This document shows, in pieces, positions 9,301 through 16,822 of a stretch of DNA of 64,000 nucleotides. Source of the DNA: Gammaproteobacteria bacterium (GTDB lineage: Bacteria > Pseudomonadota > Gammaproteobacteria > GRL18); the NCBI GenBank assembly GCA_016744995.1, contig JADGDG010000001.1, positions 164,011 through 228,010 of the forward strand. Reading direction: 5' to 3'. The notes below the pieces were generated by a model. That model ran no database searches and was not told where the DNA came from. It saw only the letters and a list, made by a program, of their open reading frames with translations. Numbering within the stretch: position 1 is the stretch's first letter; each line of letters starts with the position of its first letter. Position numbers and translations under genes: made by a program.

Positions 9301-9559
9301 TTTCGGTTTCATTGCTTTCCTGTATGCTCAGTGCTTTAACTTCTGAATTTTCTATTAAGATATTCTTGAGTAAATTGGGCAGTTCTTCATTATCAATATG
9401 GTATAGTGAGGCGGCACTAAGGTCAGCAATTTGCTGCGTTATTTTAACTGAGGCAGAAACAGAGAAACTGAACAGACACAGGCAAAAAGAACTTATAAAC
9501 AGCAATGATTTATTCATCAAAATTTTTAAACAGATAGTATCATTCATAATATTGATCAT
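6398..9559 (-). CDS. SiaA-like SpoIIE/PP2C phosphatase with two periplasmic binding-protein domains and PAS
   Basis: A 1053-residue membrane phosphatase, probably antagonising the SiaB-like kinase. After a signal or anchor segment come two SBP_bac_3-like domains (about 145-375 and 390-605), a transmembrane helix (about 613-637), a PAS domain (about 670-763, with FRHPDMP), a coiled coil, and a SpoIIE domain with GGDIFF (near 838), DCTGHGVPGAF (856-866) and NDDVTVLGLRV at the C-terminus. The aspartates needed for metal binding are present. The first ATG overlaps the end of the preceding gene by 20 nt and has AAGAG before it; ATG codons at 9547 and 9517 are alternatives, the last giving a cleaner signal peptide. 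The double binding-protein module differs from the sensor region of Pseudomonas SiaA and suggests amino-acid-like ligands. Confidence 0.87.
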   Translation of the reverse strand: MINIMNDTICLKILMNKSLLFISSFCLCLFSFSVSASVKITQQIADLSAASLYHIDNEELPNLLKNILIENSEVKALSIQESNETEIFFTFFRENKQFIYNQPIPQWLTQFKKDESDIYYKNKLIGKLIIYFKNDIKIQLSKQEEEWLNKNLITKIGMMEYWPHDSNSNSLHTEVLKLINKYSGTNLVPVKYSTWGDGYSRAVKGDELHGIMGLSWSKAREENYFYYTPAYNYTPSYLVTRKDELNIKFLEDLNNKTIYLEAHSITHNLISERSPDAKIIDKNNIDDIYMSLSSSKEASAMVAEFINKDTLTAYDLKVVKEIYSRYGEASIGINHKYPELASIIDKAFKVIPKKELSLLRDKDWAGKDLKDKNILSINQRQYLKNKKTLNICTNPNWEPIEFRENELEKGISIDILKIIQEQLDLEYNYVKTSTWKQSQKFLEEKKCDILPSAITTEERKKYANFTSPYLKYDLAIITTADKPLTGNLKSITSKTMSRKKSSGLISRLKKKYPYIKIKETKNHQEALQEVIDGSVYFTITTVPVFSYYKSKYGLKNLQVAGYTDIKYNLSIAVRKDDKTLLDILNKLLQSVPGSTYDVVHDKWASVKVVKQTNWMLVMQISGVIIIILLFVVWNNRKLKSMVDKKTIEITKLLSSFDKNVIASKTNIDGIIIYASEALCNVSGYSESELIGKPQNIFRHPDMPQSTYTDLWSTIKSGKQWRGEIKNLKKTGGFFWVDAVISPDYDLKNNVVGYSAIRHDITSKKEVEDLTANLEKKIAERTADLSEAKKEVEIIHQHTRESIEYASLIQSAIIPDNEIFKDYFHDFFSIWQPKDIVGGDIFFADKLRHKDELLLMVIDCTGHGVPGAFVTMLVKAVERQVIAHILNCKDSVSPAKLLMIFNKSIKNLLQQETVDSVSNAGFDGSILYYNKKQKQLKFSGAESTLFLIQNNTLKTIKGNRHSIGYKKSDPDYEFTEHTIDVSEETTVYLTSDGYLDQTGGTKGFPFGKKRFTKLLIDNQKLTFAEQKKILISELRQYQADEERNDDVTVLGLRV

Positions 9560-10367
9560 ATAGCTCTTGAGTTTTTCCGCTATTTACTAATTCTTTAAGT
9601 GCCTGTTGAAATTTATAAGCAATTGAATTTTTTGAGAGTAATTGAGGATAATTTAGAATATTAATTGCTTGTGAATTATTGAAGTCAGGATTATCCTGCT
9701 GCTTATAATGAATCGATTTTTTTGAGAAGCCTAAATAGAGCGGTTTTATTCCACCACAGCAGTCTGAATGAATTTTAATATTATCAACTTTATTTTTATT
9801 TTTCTTAATGTAATACTCTATACTTGATTTATTGTAAATATAAAAGTCTCCCCGTTTTTTTTGTATCAGAGAAATTGCTTTATCAATTGTCATTTCACGT
9901 ACTTTATGAATGGTGACCCCCATGAGTTTATTATCAGTATCTACAGAGCCCAGTGCTGTTAACAGGGTATAACCCTCAAGCTGTTTTATGTCTGTAATAT
10001 TTTTCATGGTATTTAAGGAAATACCAACATCACCACCGGGTAAGCCATTTTCCATAAAAAAAACATTCTCAGCACGTTTAAGGCTAAAACTAAAGCCAGG
10101 ATAAAAATCAATTACTCCTTGATTTAAACGTTTTAAAATACGTTTTTTGGGGCCTCTTTCTATTTTTAATTGGCAGCCTATTTTATCTGCAGCAAGGCTA
10201 TAGAGATGTTGATACAAGCCTGAATCAGAGGTTTGTCGGGAAATTAATGGCATGCGCTCGCTAGAACGGTAACCCATTGTTAATGTGCATGCCATAGCAG
10301 TGCAGTGAAAAAACAAACTTACTACAAAGAGCACACTATAGCCTGACTTGATGTGTTTTTGAGACAT
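9540..10367 (-). CDS. Periplasmic solute-binding protein (SBP_bac_3-like), first gene of the Sia-like operon
   Basis: A 275-residue exported protein with a signal peptide ending near AMA (about 25-27) and a full-length bacterial extracellular solute-binding fold, ending ELVNSGKTQELYDQYYE. No ABC permease or ATPase is linked to it. Its end overlaps the start of the SpoIIE phosphatase gene, whose sensor region contains the same kind of domain. I infer that it delivers or competes for the phosphatase ligand, or that it is a stand-alone paralogue of the sensor. A possible -10 TATACT lies at 10407-10412 on the minus strand, with the palindrome CGCGATCGCG at 10420-10429 just upstream. Confidence 0.82.
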   Translation of the reverse strand: MSQKHIKSGYSVLFVVSLFFHCTAMACTLTMGYRSSERMPLISRQTSDSGLYQHLYSLAADKIGCQLKIERGPKKRILKRLNQGVIDFYPGFSFSLKRAENVFFMENGLPGGDVGISLNTMKNITDIKQLEGYTLLTALGSVDTDNKLMGVTIHKVREMTIDKAISLIQKKRGDFYIYNKSSIEYYIKKNKNKVDNIKIHSDCCGGIKPLYLGFSKKSIHYKQQDNPDFNNSQAINILNYPQLLSKNSIAYKFQQALKELVNSGKTQELYDQYYE

Positions 10368-10406
10368 AAATTATATTCCTGAAAAAATTAACATCAATAC
10401 AACTAT

Positions 10407-10429
10407 AGTATAAAAGTAGCGCGATCGCG
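10407..10429 (-). promoter_or_regulatory. Possible promoter with CGCGATCGCG palindrome upstream of the Sia-like operon
   Basis: On the minus strand TATACT (10412-10407) lies about 40 nt before the ATG of the solute-binding protein gene and fits a -10 element. A weak TTTAAC lies 16 nt further up. The perfect 10-bp palindrome CGCGATCGCG (10420-10429) falls in the spacer and stands out as GC-rich in an AT-rich gap, so it could be an operator. Only one copy was noticed in the window. Confidence 0.3.
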
Positions 10430-10631
10430 TTAAATTTATCTTGACAAGAGAGTATGTATTTAAGCAGTTACTGTTATTTAAACAGGAATAAATCATGTCA
10501 GTTCAGACAACAGTATTAATAAGAGAGTATTTTCCAAGAAACTCCCCTACTCTAAAGTTTCAGGAACATGCACTTTCAGGATACTAAATTTGATATTGAT
10601 AAAAGAATTCCTTCTCTGGAATATAAGGTAC

Positions 10632-11495
10632 CTAGTCTGAACTTGTCACCAATTCTATAGATTGTTTGCCCATTTGTTCCATCGCTAAGATTTTATTCAA
10701 ATAAGAAACCATATGATCGGTAGAAACAGACACAATCAACGTTAATTCACCTTCTTTCATACCTTCATAAAATTTTCTGGATATTGTCCAGTAATGTTCC
10801 AGGCGGCTATAAATAAATTCCTGCTCTTCATTTTTAAATTTATGAGAACCAATATCTTCCAGACCTTTTTCAAATTTTTTCACTTCTTCTGCTAGTTTCT
10901 TTAACATTGCTTCATCATTAAAGCCGACCTGATAAGCGATATAAAATTTGCTAATCCGCTGGAGTAGTAACTGCTGATGCAAGATATCATTCTGAAGTGA
11001 GTAATTGACTCCAGATTTTTCAGATAAATAATCAATAACTGACTGAGAAGCTTCATAAACGGTTTCACTATAATCAACAATTTGAGAAGCATTATCTTCT
11101 GAGTACTGTTCATTTAAAAGCTCTTTAGAATCCATATGAATATGACTCAGGTATTGTAATAAATTTTTCTTTTCAGAATCATTTATATTAGCTAATAGAG
11201 CATTTAGACTCTTATCAATCACCCCTACTGATCGTACAGTTTCAATACCAGCTTTATTTTCACGAAGACCTTGCGAAATATAAAAATAATTTTTGGCAAT
11301 GATCTGAGATTGAATTTGAAGTTCCTTTGCATACTTTAAAAGCTTCGATTCATCAGTAATTACTTGTACTGGTTGCGCTGTATTTTTTTCAATTACAATG
11401 GTTCTTAATCCAGACGATTCTGCAAAGGCAGTCATAGGGAAAAGAAAAAATATTATCATCATAAGAGAGAAAAACAGAGTTAATCCATTATTCAT
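10632..11495 (-). CDS. Exported PilJ_N-like protein, divergent third copy
   Basis: A 287-residue protein with a signal peptide (about 1-25) and an all-helical body related to its upstream neighbour at 11529-12314. Both share DYSETxxEAS, FYIAYQxGF and a C-terminal STD motif. The two hallmark PilJ_N segments are eroded: QIQSQIIAKNYF (about 60-71) and HQQLLLQRISKFY (173-185) replace the GRQRMLSQRI form of the siblings. There is no transmembrane or signalling output domain after the signal peptide, so it must act in the periplasm. It is the last gene of the three-gene run. Function is unknown; binding of a small anion, as PilJ_N-type domains of NarX/NarQ do, is only a possibility. Confidence 0.75.
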   Translation of the reverse strand: MNNGLTLFFSLMMIIFFLFPMTAFAESSGLRTIVIEKNTAQPVQVITDESKLLKYAKELQIQSQIIAKNYFYISQGLRENKAGIETVRSVGVIDKSLNALLANINDSEKKNLLQYLSHIHMDSKELLNEQYSEDNASQIVDYSETVYEASQSVIDYLSEKSGVNYSLQNDILHQQLLLQRISKFYIAYQVGFNDEAMLKKLAEEVKKFEKGLEDIGSHKFKNEEQEFIYSRLEHYWTISRKFYEGMKEGELTLIVSVSTDHMVSYLNKILAMEQMGKQSIELVTSSD

Positions 11496-11528
11496 GATAT
11501 CTGTACTCCTCAGTTATTTAGCTAAAAA

Positions 11529-12314
11529 TTATTTTTTATCAAGCTCTACATACATTTTTGTCACATGGTTCATGGTTACCATAATTTTATCTGTACTGGA
11601 AAGAACGATAACAGGTAAACCACCCCGTTCGACATCCTTATAAAACTTTCTAACAACATTCCATAGTCTGGCAACCTCATTCAGATCTTTTTTGATTTGA
11701 TTTGTACTGCGTTTATCCTTTGCCAGTATTGCATGGGTTTGTTCAAATTCATTCATTGCTTTATTAAGCTGGTTAACCGTATTAATATCTTTAAATCCTA
11801 ATTGATAGGCAATATAAAATTTGGCAATTCGTTGGGTTAACATTCTTTGGCGACCAGACAAGTTAACGAGCTTATCAGCTTTATTTTTAGTAGTTCCTTC
11901 GATGCGCAAAACAATATCATGACTGGCCTCAAGTAATGTCTCACTATAATCAAGCATTAATGAGCCATTGTCTTTATTAAAAGGTTCTTTAGCCAGGGGC
12001 GGCAACTCATCTTTACTCATTTCAATAAAAACCAGCAGATCCTGTACTTTCTCATCACTGATATTACTTGAAAGTATCTGGTAGTTTTTATTAAAGAGGG
12101 CAATACTATCCATAAGTTGTTTGCGTGTTTTTTCCGGACGAACCTGTTTACCATAAAAGAAATAGGCCTTGGCAATTTTTTGTGACAGCATTCGCTGCAT
12201 GCCGGCAATATTAATCAGTTCTGCTGTGGTATATTTTTTTGCTGCAAATGCTCCCTGAAATAATATTGAAAATAAAATGATACTGAAAATTGTAAACTTT
12301 ATTAGTCTGTTCAT
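11529..12314 (-). CDS. Exported PilJ_N domain protein, second copy
   Basis: A 261-residue exported protein with a signal peptide (about 1-24) and two PilJ_N-type repeats. The first has GMQRMLSQKI at 38-47 and the second GRQRMLTQRI at 154-163, each beginning a long helix. This domain is known from the N-termini of type IV pilus chemotaxis receptors and nitrate sensors, but here it is free in the periplasm with no output domain. It lies 26 nt after the first copy and 33 nt before the third, all in one direction, so the three are probably one transcription unit under the riboswitch upstream of the first. Confidence 0.83.
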   Translation of the reverse strand: MNRLIKFTIFSIILFSILFQGAFAAKKYTTAELINIAGMQRMLSQKIAKAYFFYGKQVRPEKTRKQLMDSIALFNKNYQILSSNISDEKVQDLLVFIEMSKDELPPLAKEPFNKDNGSLMLDYSETLLEASHDIVLRIEGTTKNKADKLVNLSGRQRMLTQRIAKFYIAYQLGFKDINTVNQLNKAMNEFEQTHAILAKDKRSTNQIKKDLNEVARLWNVVRKFYKDVERGGLPVIVLSSTDKIMVTMNHVTKMYVELDKK

Positions 12315-12340
12315 TGTTTTTACCTTAAAACAGTTTATTT

Positions 12341-13132
12341 TTAATTCGCTGATTTTGAATAAAGATCGGTAATTCTATCCATTTCTTTAAGTATTTTATC
12401 AGCTGATTTAGATATAATTGTGGGAGCATACCTCCCTGATTTTGAACGTCCCATTACTTCAAACCACTTGAATGACTTTTTCACCTTAGCAAGACCAACA
12501 CTAATTTCAGGTGTATTAATACTGGATTTAAGCAATGTATCCTGAGCTTTGCTAAACTCATCCATTGAATCATTTAATTTATTTATAAATTCTGGATCGT
12601 CAAGACCCCAAACCTTTAGCATATAAAGCGCAGCCATTCTTTGTGACAGCATTCTTTGGCGACCAGAAATATTTATTATCTCGGATGATCCCTTATTAGA
12701 TGCTTTTGTTATCATATTGGTTGTTTTATGGCTGGCAGACAGGAGGGCATCCAGCGCTTTTTGTAGTTTAGCTATTTTTTCTTTTTCAGGTTTTGTTTGT
12801 ATAATTTTTTTTATTGGATGCCATAATTGTTCAACGTCATTCAGGCTTTTGTTAACATCTGAATTAATCTGTAAGGCTTTAAGATTTTGATATGCTTCAT
12901 CAAAAATCTGGATATTATGCTGCAAATCTTTAGCGGGATCACCATAGTCATTTCCCATACCAACCATGGCATAATTTTTTAACATGCGTTGTGTCAACAT
13001 TCTTTGCTTTCCCGCAATATTAATTGCTTCATTAATGCTTATCTGGGCATAAATGGGGTGAACGCTAAAGAAGCAGATGAATAATACGATAAATGATCGA
13101 TGATTTTGAGGTAATTTATTGTTAAGGTTCAT
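12341..13132 (-). CDS. Exported PilJ_N domain protein, first copy, behind a c-di-GMP riboswitch
   Basis: A 263-residue exported protein. A signal peptide (about 1-30) precedes two PilJ_N-type repeats with GKQRMLTQRM at 41-50 and GRQRMLSQRM at 157-166. No transmembrane helix or signalling domain follows. It is first of three tandem paralogues. Its leader of nearly 200 nt contains a cyclic-di-GMP-I riboswitch (13242-13330) and a hairpin with a T-run (13147-13170) just before the start codon, so its expression should respond to the nucleotide made and broken down by the neighbouring gene products. Confidence 0.84.
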   Translation of the reverse strand: MNLNNKLPQNHRSFIVLFICFFSVHPIYAQISINEAINIAGKQRMLTQRMLKNYAMVGMGNDYGDPAKDLQHNIQIFDEAYQNLKALQINSDVNKSLNDVEQLWHPIKKIIQTKPEKEKIAKLQKALDALLSASHKTTNMITKASNKGSSEIINISGRQRMLSQRMAALYMLKVWGLDDPEFINKLNDSMDEFSKAQDTLLKSSINTPEISVGLAKVKKSFKWFEVMGRSKSGRYAPTIISKSADKILKEMDRITDLYSKSAN

Positions 13133-13146
13133 CTATTTTCCCATTT

Positions 13147-13170
13147 AAAAAAACGTAGTTAGCCAACGTT
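13147..13170 (-). terminator. Possible riboswitch expression-platform terminator
   Basis: On the minus strand AACGT and ACGTT form a short stem around a 9-nt loop and are followed directly by a run of seven or eight T, ending about 14 nt before the ATG at 13132. The position, between the GEMM aptamer and the first PilJ_N gene, is what a transcription-terminating expression platform would occupy. The stem is only five pairs plus possible inner pairs, so activity is uncertain. Confidence 0.4.
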
Positions 13171-13241
13171 CAAGTTTATAGGGAAGTTACAAATGATAGG
13201 TTTGAGCAGAAGTTCCGGATGATAATTTTTCTATCAGACAT

Positions 13242-13330
13242 CACTGGTAACTCCGCTATCATAGGATTACTATCCCTTAGATCGGTAGCTTTGCGCCTCT
13301 TAGTTTTAACTAAGGATTGCCGTTTTCAGT
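13242..13330 (-). promoter_or_regulatory. Cyclic-di-GMP-I (GEMM) riboswitch aptamer
   Basis: Read on the minus strand, this segment follows the order of the GEMM-I consensus: closing stem ACTG...CAGT, then GGCAATCC, a stem-loop CTTAGT-TAAA-ACTAAG, the diagnostic GGCGCAAAGC, CTACCGATCTAAG, a second stem GGAT...ATCC, and AGCGGAGTTACC. The Vibrio Vc2 aptamer has GACGCAAAGCC and AGCGGGGTTACC at the corresponding places. The usual GNRA tetraloop is UAAA here, which may weaken tertiary docking. A TTGACA at 13361-13356 could be the -35 of its promoter, with a poor -10. The aptamer lies 110 nt before the first PilJ_N gene. Confidence 0.88.
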
Positions 13331-13561
13331 AAAAGTACATTGATCATAATAAATGTGTCAATTAAATTCGGGTTAGCTTAACTTATATATTTTATTAGTT
13401 TAACTTACAACCAAAAGAACTAAACACCTGTCATATGATGCGTATTTGAATAATCAATATCATACGCATACTACAAAATTTTTCCTTAACCTGTATTAAA
13501 ATTTTAGCAAATATACATATTTTTCAGATTTATCATTGAGATTGACTAACATGTAAAGCAA

Positions 13562-16075
13562 CTATTCAGTCCATTGATTGAGCAATAAATTTGCTGGTTG
13601 AGTAAATATTTTATTCACCATCAACAGGCCCAGACCGCAAATGAGCAGCAGGGCAATAATACTCATACTTAACCAGACCTGTGGATGCAGATTGTAATCC
13701 ATTTGGAAAACCTGCTGATACAGCACATAGCTGGCGCTTTCTGCCAGCACAACGGCAACCAGAGTAGTTATCAGAGCAACCACTGTAAACTCAATGAACA
13801 AATAATGCCGCAATTGTCTGGCACTGGCCCCCAGTGTACGCAGCACTGCATTTTCATACATCCGTGAGGCCAATGTCACTAATAACGATGAGCTTAAGAT
13901 TAATACTCCGGCAACCACAATAAAAACAAAGATCAGTTCAATTGCATTTGACACCCTATTAATAATCAACTGCACTTCTCTAAGTATTTCATCAACCTCT
14001 ATAATAGTAATACCGGGAAATTGTTGCATGAGCTTATTAAGCTTAAATTGATCATCAGTGTTTAAATAAAAACTGGCAATCCAGTTCATAGGATATTGTT
14101 CGATAAGGCCCGGGGAAAAAATGATATAAAAATTCGGCTGAAAAGAATCCCATGCTACCACTCGGATATCAGTCACGATTCCCTCTATTTTTCGTGCACC
14201 AATTTGGAAGCCAAGTAGATCTCCCTGTTGAATATTAAGTACTTCGGCCATAGAACGTTCAATTGAAATTTCTGCCTGACTGCCTTTGACATGAGCTTCA
14301 TTATGCTTCGTGATATCAAAGCTCAGATTCAGTTCACGATGCAGGGCATTATGATCGCGTGCCTCCTCAGGCACAGCCTGCATAATTGGTTTTTGATTCA
14401 AATAACTCAATCGTCCACGCACCATGGGATACAGCCCCTGAGTTTTGATACTATTTTGCTGCATAAAATCTTCAAATTGCTGTTTTTCAACACTTTGTAT
14501 ATTTATTACAAAATGATTCGGTGTTTCTTTCGGGAATTGTGCCTGCCAATTCTCCAGCAACTCTGTGCGAATAAGAAAAATAATAATCAATAACGAAAAA
14601 ATCAAACTAAAGGTTGTGATCTGCAATAACACAGCCTGCTTATGTCGTTCTAAATTAAGCAATGAAAGCCGGTTAATCATCTGAAAATGACGCCCTGACT
14701 TGATAACCAGATAAAGTACAAATCGGGCCACAAAATAGAGTATCATCACACTGGACAATAGCACCAGATAAAACCAGAGGGTGATCTGAACATTCCCTGT
14801 CATCCAAAAAGAAATAATAATTAAACCTGAAAAGGACATCAGATAAAACCATTTGCGATTGAAGTTTTGTTGTAGAAAATCTTTGCGTATCAATCCCATT
14901 GGTGAAATTTTACGTATTTGACTCAAATTTGCCATAGAAAGGCTTAAGAGTAAAAACAGACCTGAGACCAACCCTGTCCAAATTGGCAACGTGTAAAAAT
15001 GAAGCTCACCACCTGTAGTTTCTGAAAAAGTACCAAGAGGTAAAACACTTTCAATTAAATTCAGAAGGCCGATAAAAACAAAATAGCCAATAATAATTCC
15101 CATCAGACTTCCGGCCAGCCCTACAAGAAACAATTTAAACAGTTCAAGATGCAGTATATTTTTTTCACTGCATCCCAGACACAGTAAAATTGCATTATTC
15201 TTAAATTGTTTCTGACCATATTGATAACTATTAATAGCAATAGCAACTGCAGATAAAAGTAGGGTCAGCATTGCAGCAAGTGATAGAAAGCGCCCTGCTT
15301 TCTGCAAACTGGCATTAACGGCTTTGATGTCTTCCACACCAGAACGAAGTGTCTGCCCCGGCAGTAATTTATCTTGCAGCCATTTTTGATACCTTTTTAA
15401 TGAATCCGAGCTTAATGGATCAGCAGACGAACTGGAAAAAAAATAAAGATAGTCAACCTTGCTTCCTGGTTGAACAGTATCTGTCAAAGCAAGATCTGTT
15501 AAATTTATCATTGCACTGGGAGCAATACTAAAAAAAGAACTGGATTGTCCAGGCACTCGCTGAAGAATTGCGCCAACATGGAATTTAGACTCACCTAACT
15601 CAATGACGGATGAGCGTGTATTAGTCGTATATTCATTAAATTGCTCATTTAAGCGTGAGTCCAGCCAAATTTCACCACCCGGTGGTGCTTTCGATACTAT
15701 TAATTCATTTTTTCTTATGATCCGTAGTTCACCCTGCAATGGAAAATTATCAGAAACAGCTTTTACCTGGGCTAATTTAAACTCATCCCCAAAAACCAGC
15801 ATGCTGGTGAACTTTTGCATCTGAGCAAACTCCAGGTTATCCTCCTGAGCCTTTTTTAACCAGCTTTTCGGTACGGCAGTCGATGACTTTAAAATCAATT
15901 GTGCACCATTTAGTTGACTGGCATGCGAATTCATCGAATAATTAATATGTTGAATCAAAAAACTAACACTGGTTAAACTGCCCGTTGCAATCAATAATGA
16001 GAGTAACAAAAGATGAAATTCACCATGTCTTAATTCACGTATAAAAAATTTTAAGGCAAGTTTGAATACGCTCAT
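13562..16075 (-). CDS. ybbP: ABC transporter permease, FtsX/MacB type (YbbP family)
   Basis: An 837-residue inner-membrane permease with the double FtsX layout of YbbP. TM1 lies at about 18-40, then a large periplasmic domain (40-255), three helices (about 262-385), a central membrane block (about 405-505), a second periplasmic region and three C-terminal helices (about 715-830). Partner of the ATPase encoded next to it: stop and start abut (16075/16076). The YbbA-YbbP complex is thought to pull lipophilic molecules from the inner membrane and is typically coupled to a TesA-type lipase, which here is encoded divergently. Its last bases are copied at 4195-4305. Confidence 0.9.
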   Translation of the reverse strand: MSVFKLALKFFIRELRHGEFHLLLLSLLIATGSLTSVSFLIQHINYSMNSHASQLNGAQLILKSSTAVPKSWLKKAQEDNLEFAQMQKFTSMLVFGDEFKLAQVKAVSDNFPLQGELRIIRKNELIVSKAPPGGEIWLDSRLNEQFNEYTTNTRSSVIELGESKFHVGAILQRVPGQSSSFFSIAPSAMINLTDLALTDTVQPGSKVDYLYFFSSSSADPLSSDSLKRYQKWLQDKLLPGQTLRSGVEDIKAVNASLQKAGRFLSLAAMLTLLLSAVAIAINSYQYGQKQFKNNAILLCLGCSEKNILHLELFKLFLVGLAGSLMGIIIGYFVFIGLLNLIESVLPLGTFSETTGGELHFYTLPIWTGLVSGLFLLLSLSMANLSQIRKISPMGLIRKDFLQQNFNRKWFYLMSFSGLIIISFWMTGNVQITLWFYLVLLSSVMILYFVARFVLYLVIKSGRHFQMINRLSLLNLERHKQAVLLQITTFSLIFSLLIIIFLIRTELLENWQAQFPKETPNHFVINIQSVEKQQFEDFMQQNSIKTQGLYPMVRGRLSYLNQKPIMQAVPEEARDHNALHRELNLSFDITKHNEAHVKGSQAEISIERSMAEVLNIQQGDLLGFQIGARKIEGIVTDIRVVAWDSFQPNFYIIFSPGLIEQYPMNWIASFYLNTDDQFKLNKLMQQFPGITIIEVDEILREVQLIINRVSNAIELIFVFIVVAGVLILSSSLLVTLASRMYENAVLRTLGASARQLRHYLFIEFTVVALITTLVAVVLAESASYVLYQQVFQMDYNLHPQVWLSMSIIALLLICGLGLLMVNKIFTQPANLLLNQWTE

Positions 16076-16756
16076 TTAGTCAGTTCCCTGCAACATAACT
16101 TCCTGTAAAGATGCCTGTTCTAAGCGAAACTGTCGATGGCAGTTTCTTGCCAATAAGGGATCATGGGTGACTAACACCAAAGTTGTTCCCTGCTCCTGAT
16201 TCAATTGAAACAATAGTTCAATCACATTTTCACCACTGAGTTGATCCAGATTACCCGTTGGCTCATCAGCAAATAAGATTTCAGGCTCACCCGCAAAGGC
16301 TCTTGCAATGGCTACCCGTTGCTGTTCACCACCAGATAGTTGCAATGGCTGATGCTCGTATCGCTCAGATAAACCAACACGTTCAAGTAGATTAAACGCT
16401 TGTTCCCGAGCATTCTTATCGCCCTTCAGCTCCAGCGGCAGCATGACATTATCCAGTGCAGTTAATGCCGGGATCAAATGAAAAGACTGAAAAATAAAAC
16501 CGATTTTATCCCTCCGAAGAGCAGCCCGCTGCTCCTCATCCAGTTTGGTCAAAGATTGACCATCAATTTTAACTTGTCCCGATGTTGGTTTGTCCAGACC
16601 CGCCAGTAACGAAAGCAGTGTTGACTTTCCAGAACCCGATACCCCAGTAATCGCCATTGATTCCCCTGCTTGCAGATGAAAGTTAATATTATTTAAAATA
16701 TTCAAATGGCTATTGGGCGTTATTATTATTTTTGCTAAGCTATTAACAGTTAACAA
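16076..16756 (-). CDS. ybbA: ABC transporter ATP-binding protein (YbbA/LolD type)
   Basis: A 226-residue ATPase with Walker [10 protein letters not shown] (about 39-47), signature [15 protein letters not shown], Walker [13 protein letters not shown] and the switch histidine in LVTHD. The pattern is that of the MacB/LolD/YbbA group energising FtsX-type permeases. It is followed without a gap by the permease gene. The 66-bp gap to the divergent TesA-type lipase gene should carry both promoters, and the shared arrangement with ybbA-ybbP-tesA in E. coli supports the assignment. Confidence 0.93.
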   Translation of the reverse strand: MLTVNSLAKIIITPNSHLNILNNINFHLQAGESMAITGVSGSGKSTLLSLLAGLDKPTSGQVKIDGQSLTKLDEEQRAALRRDKIGFIFQSFHLIPALTALDNVMLPLELKGDKNAREQAFNLLERVGLSERYEHQPLQLSGGEQQRVAIARAFAGEPEILFADEPTGNLDQLSGENVIELLFQLNQEQGTTLVLVTHDPLLARNCHRQFRLEQASLQEVMLQGTD

Positions 16757-16822
16757 ATCAAAACCTCTTTATTCTCATGGTGAGTGACTTTCGTGATACG
16801 TGAAAAAACAATTATTCGTCAG

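Larger units (their letters stand above)
13133..13561. other. 429-bp gap holding the riboswitch leader and the permease 3' junction
   Basis: The gap contains the GEMM aptamer and putative terminator of the PilJ_N operon. The rest (13331-13558) is AT-rich without a recognisable gene; the minus-strand promoter of the PilJ_N operon should lie in 13331-13400. The bases from 13559 into the permease gene are the segment duplicated at 4195. Confidence 0.7.

Noticed and set aside
10441-10469. TTGACA at 10441 as a plus-strand promoter
   Set aside because: No acceptable -10 at 16-18 nt distance.
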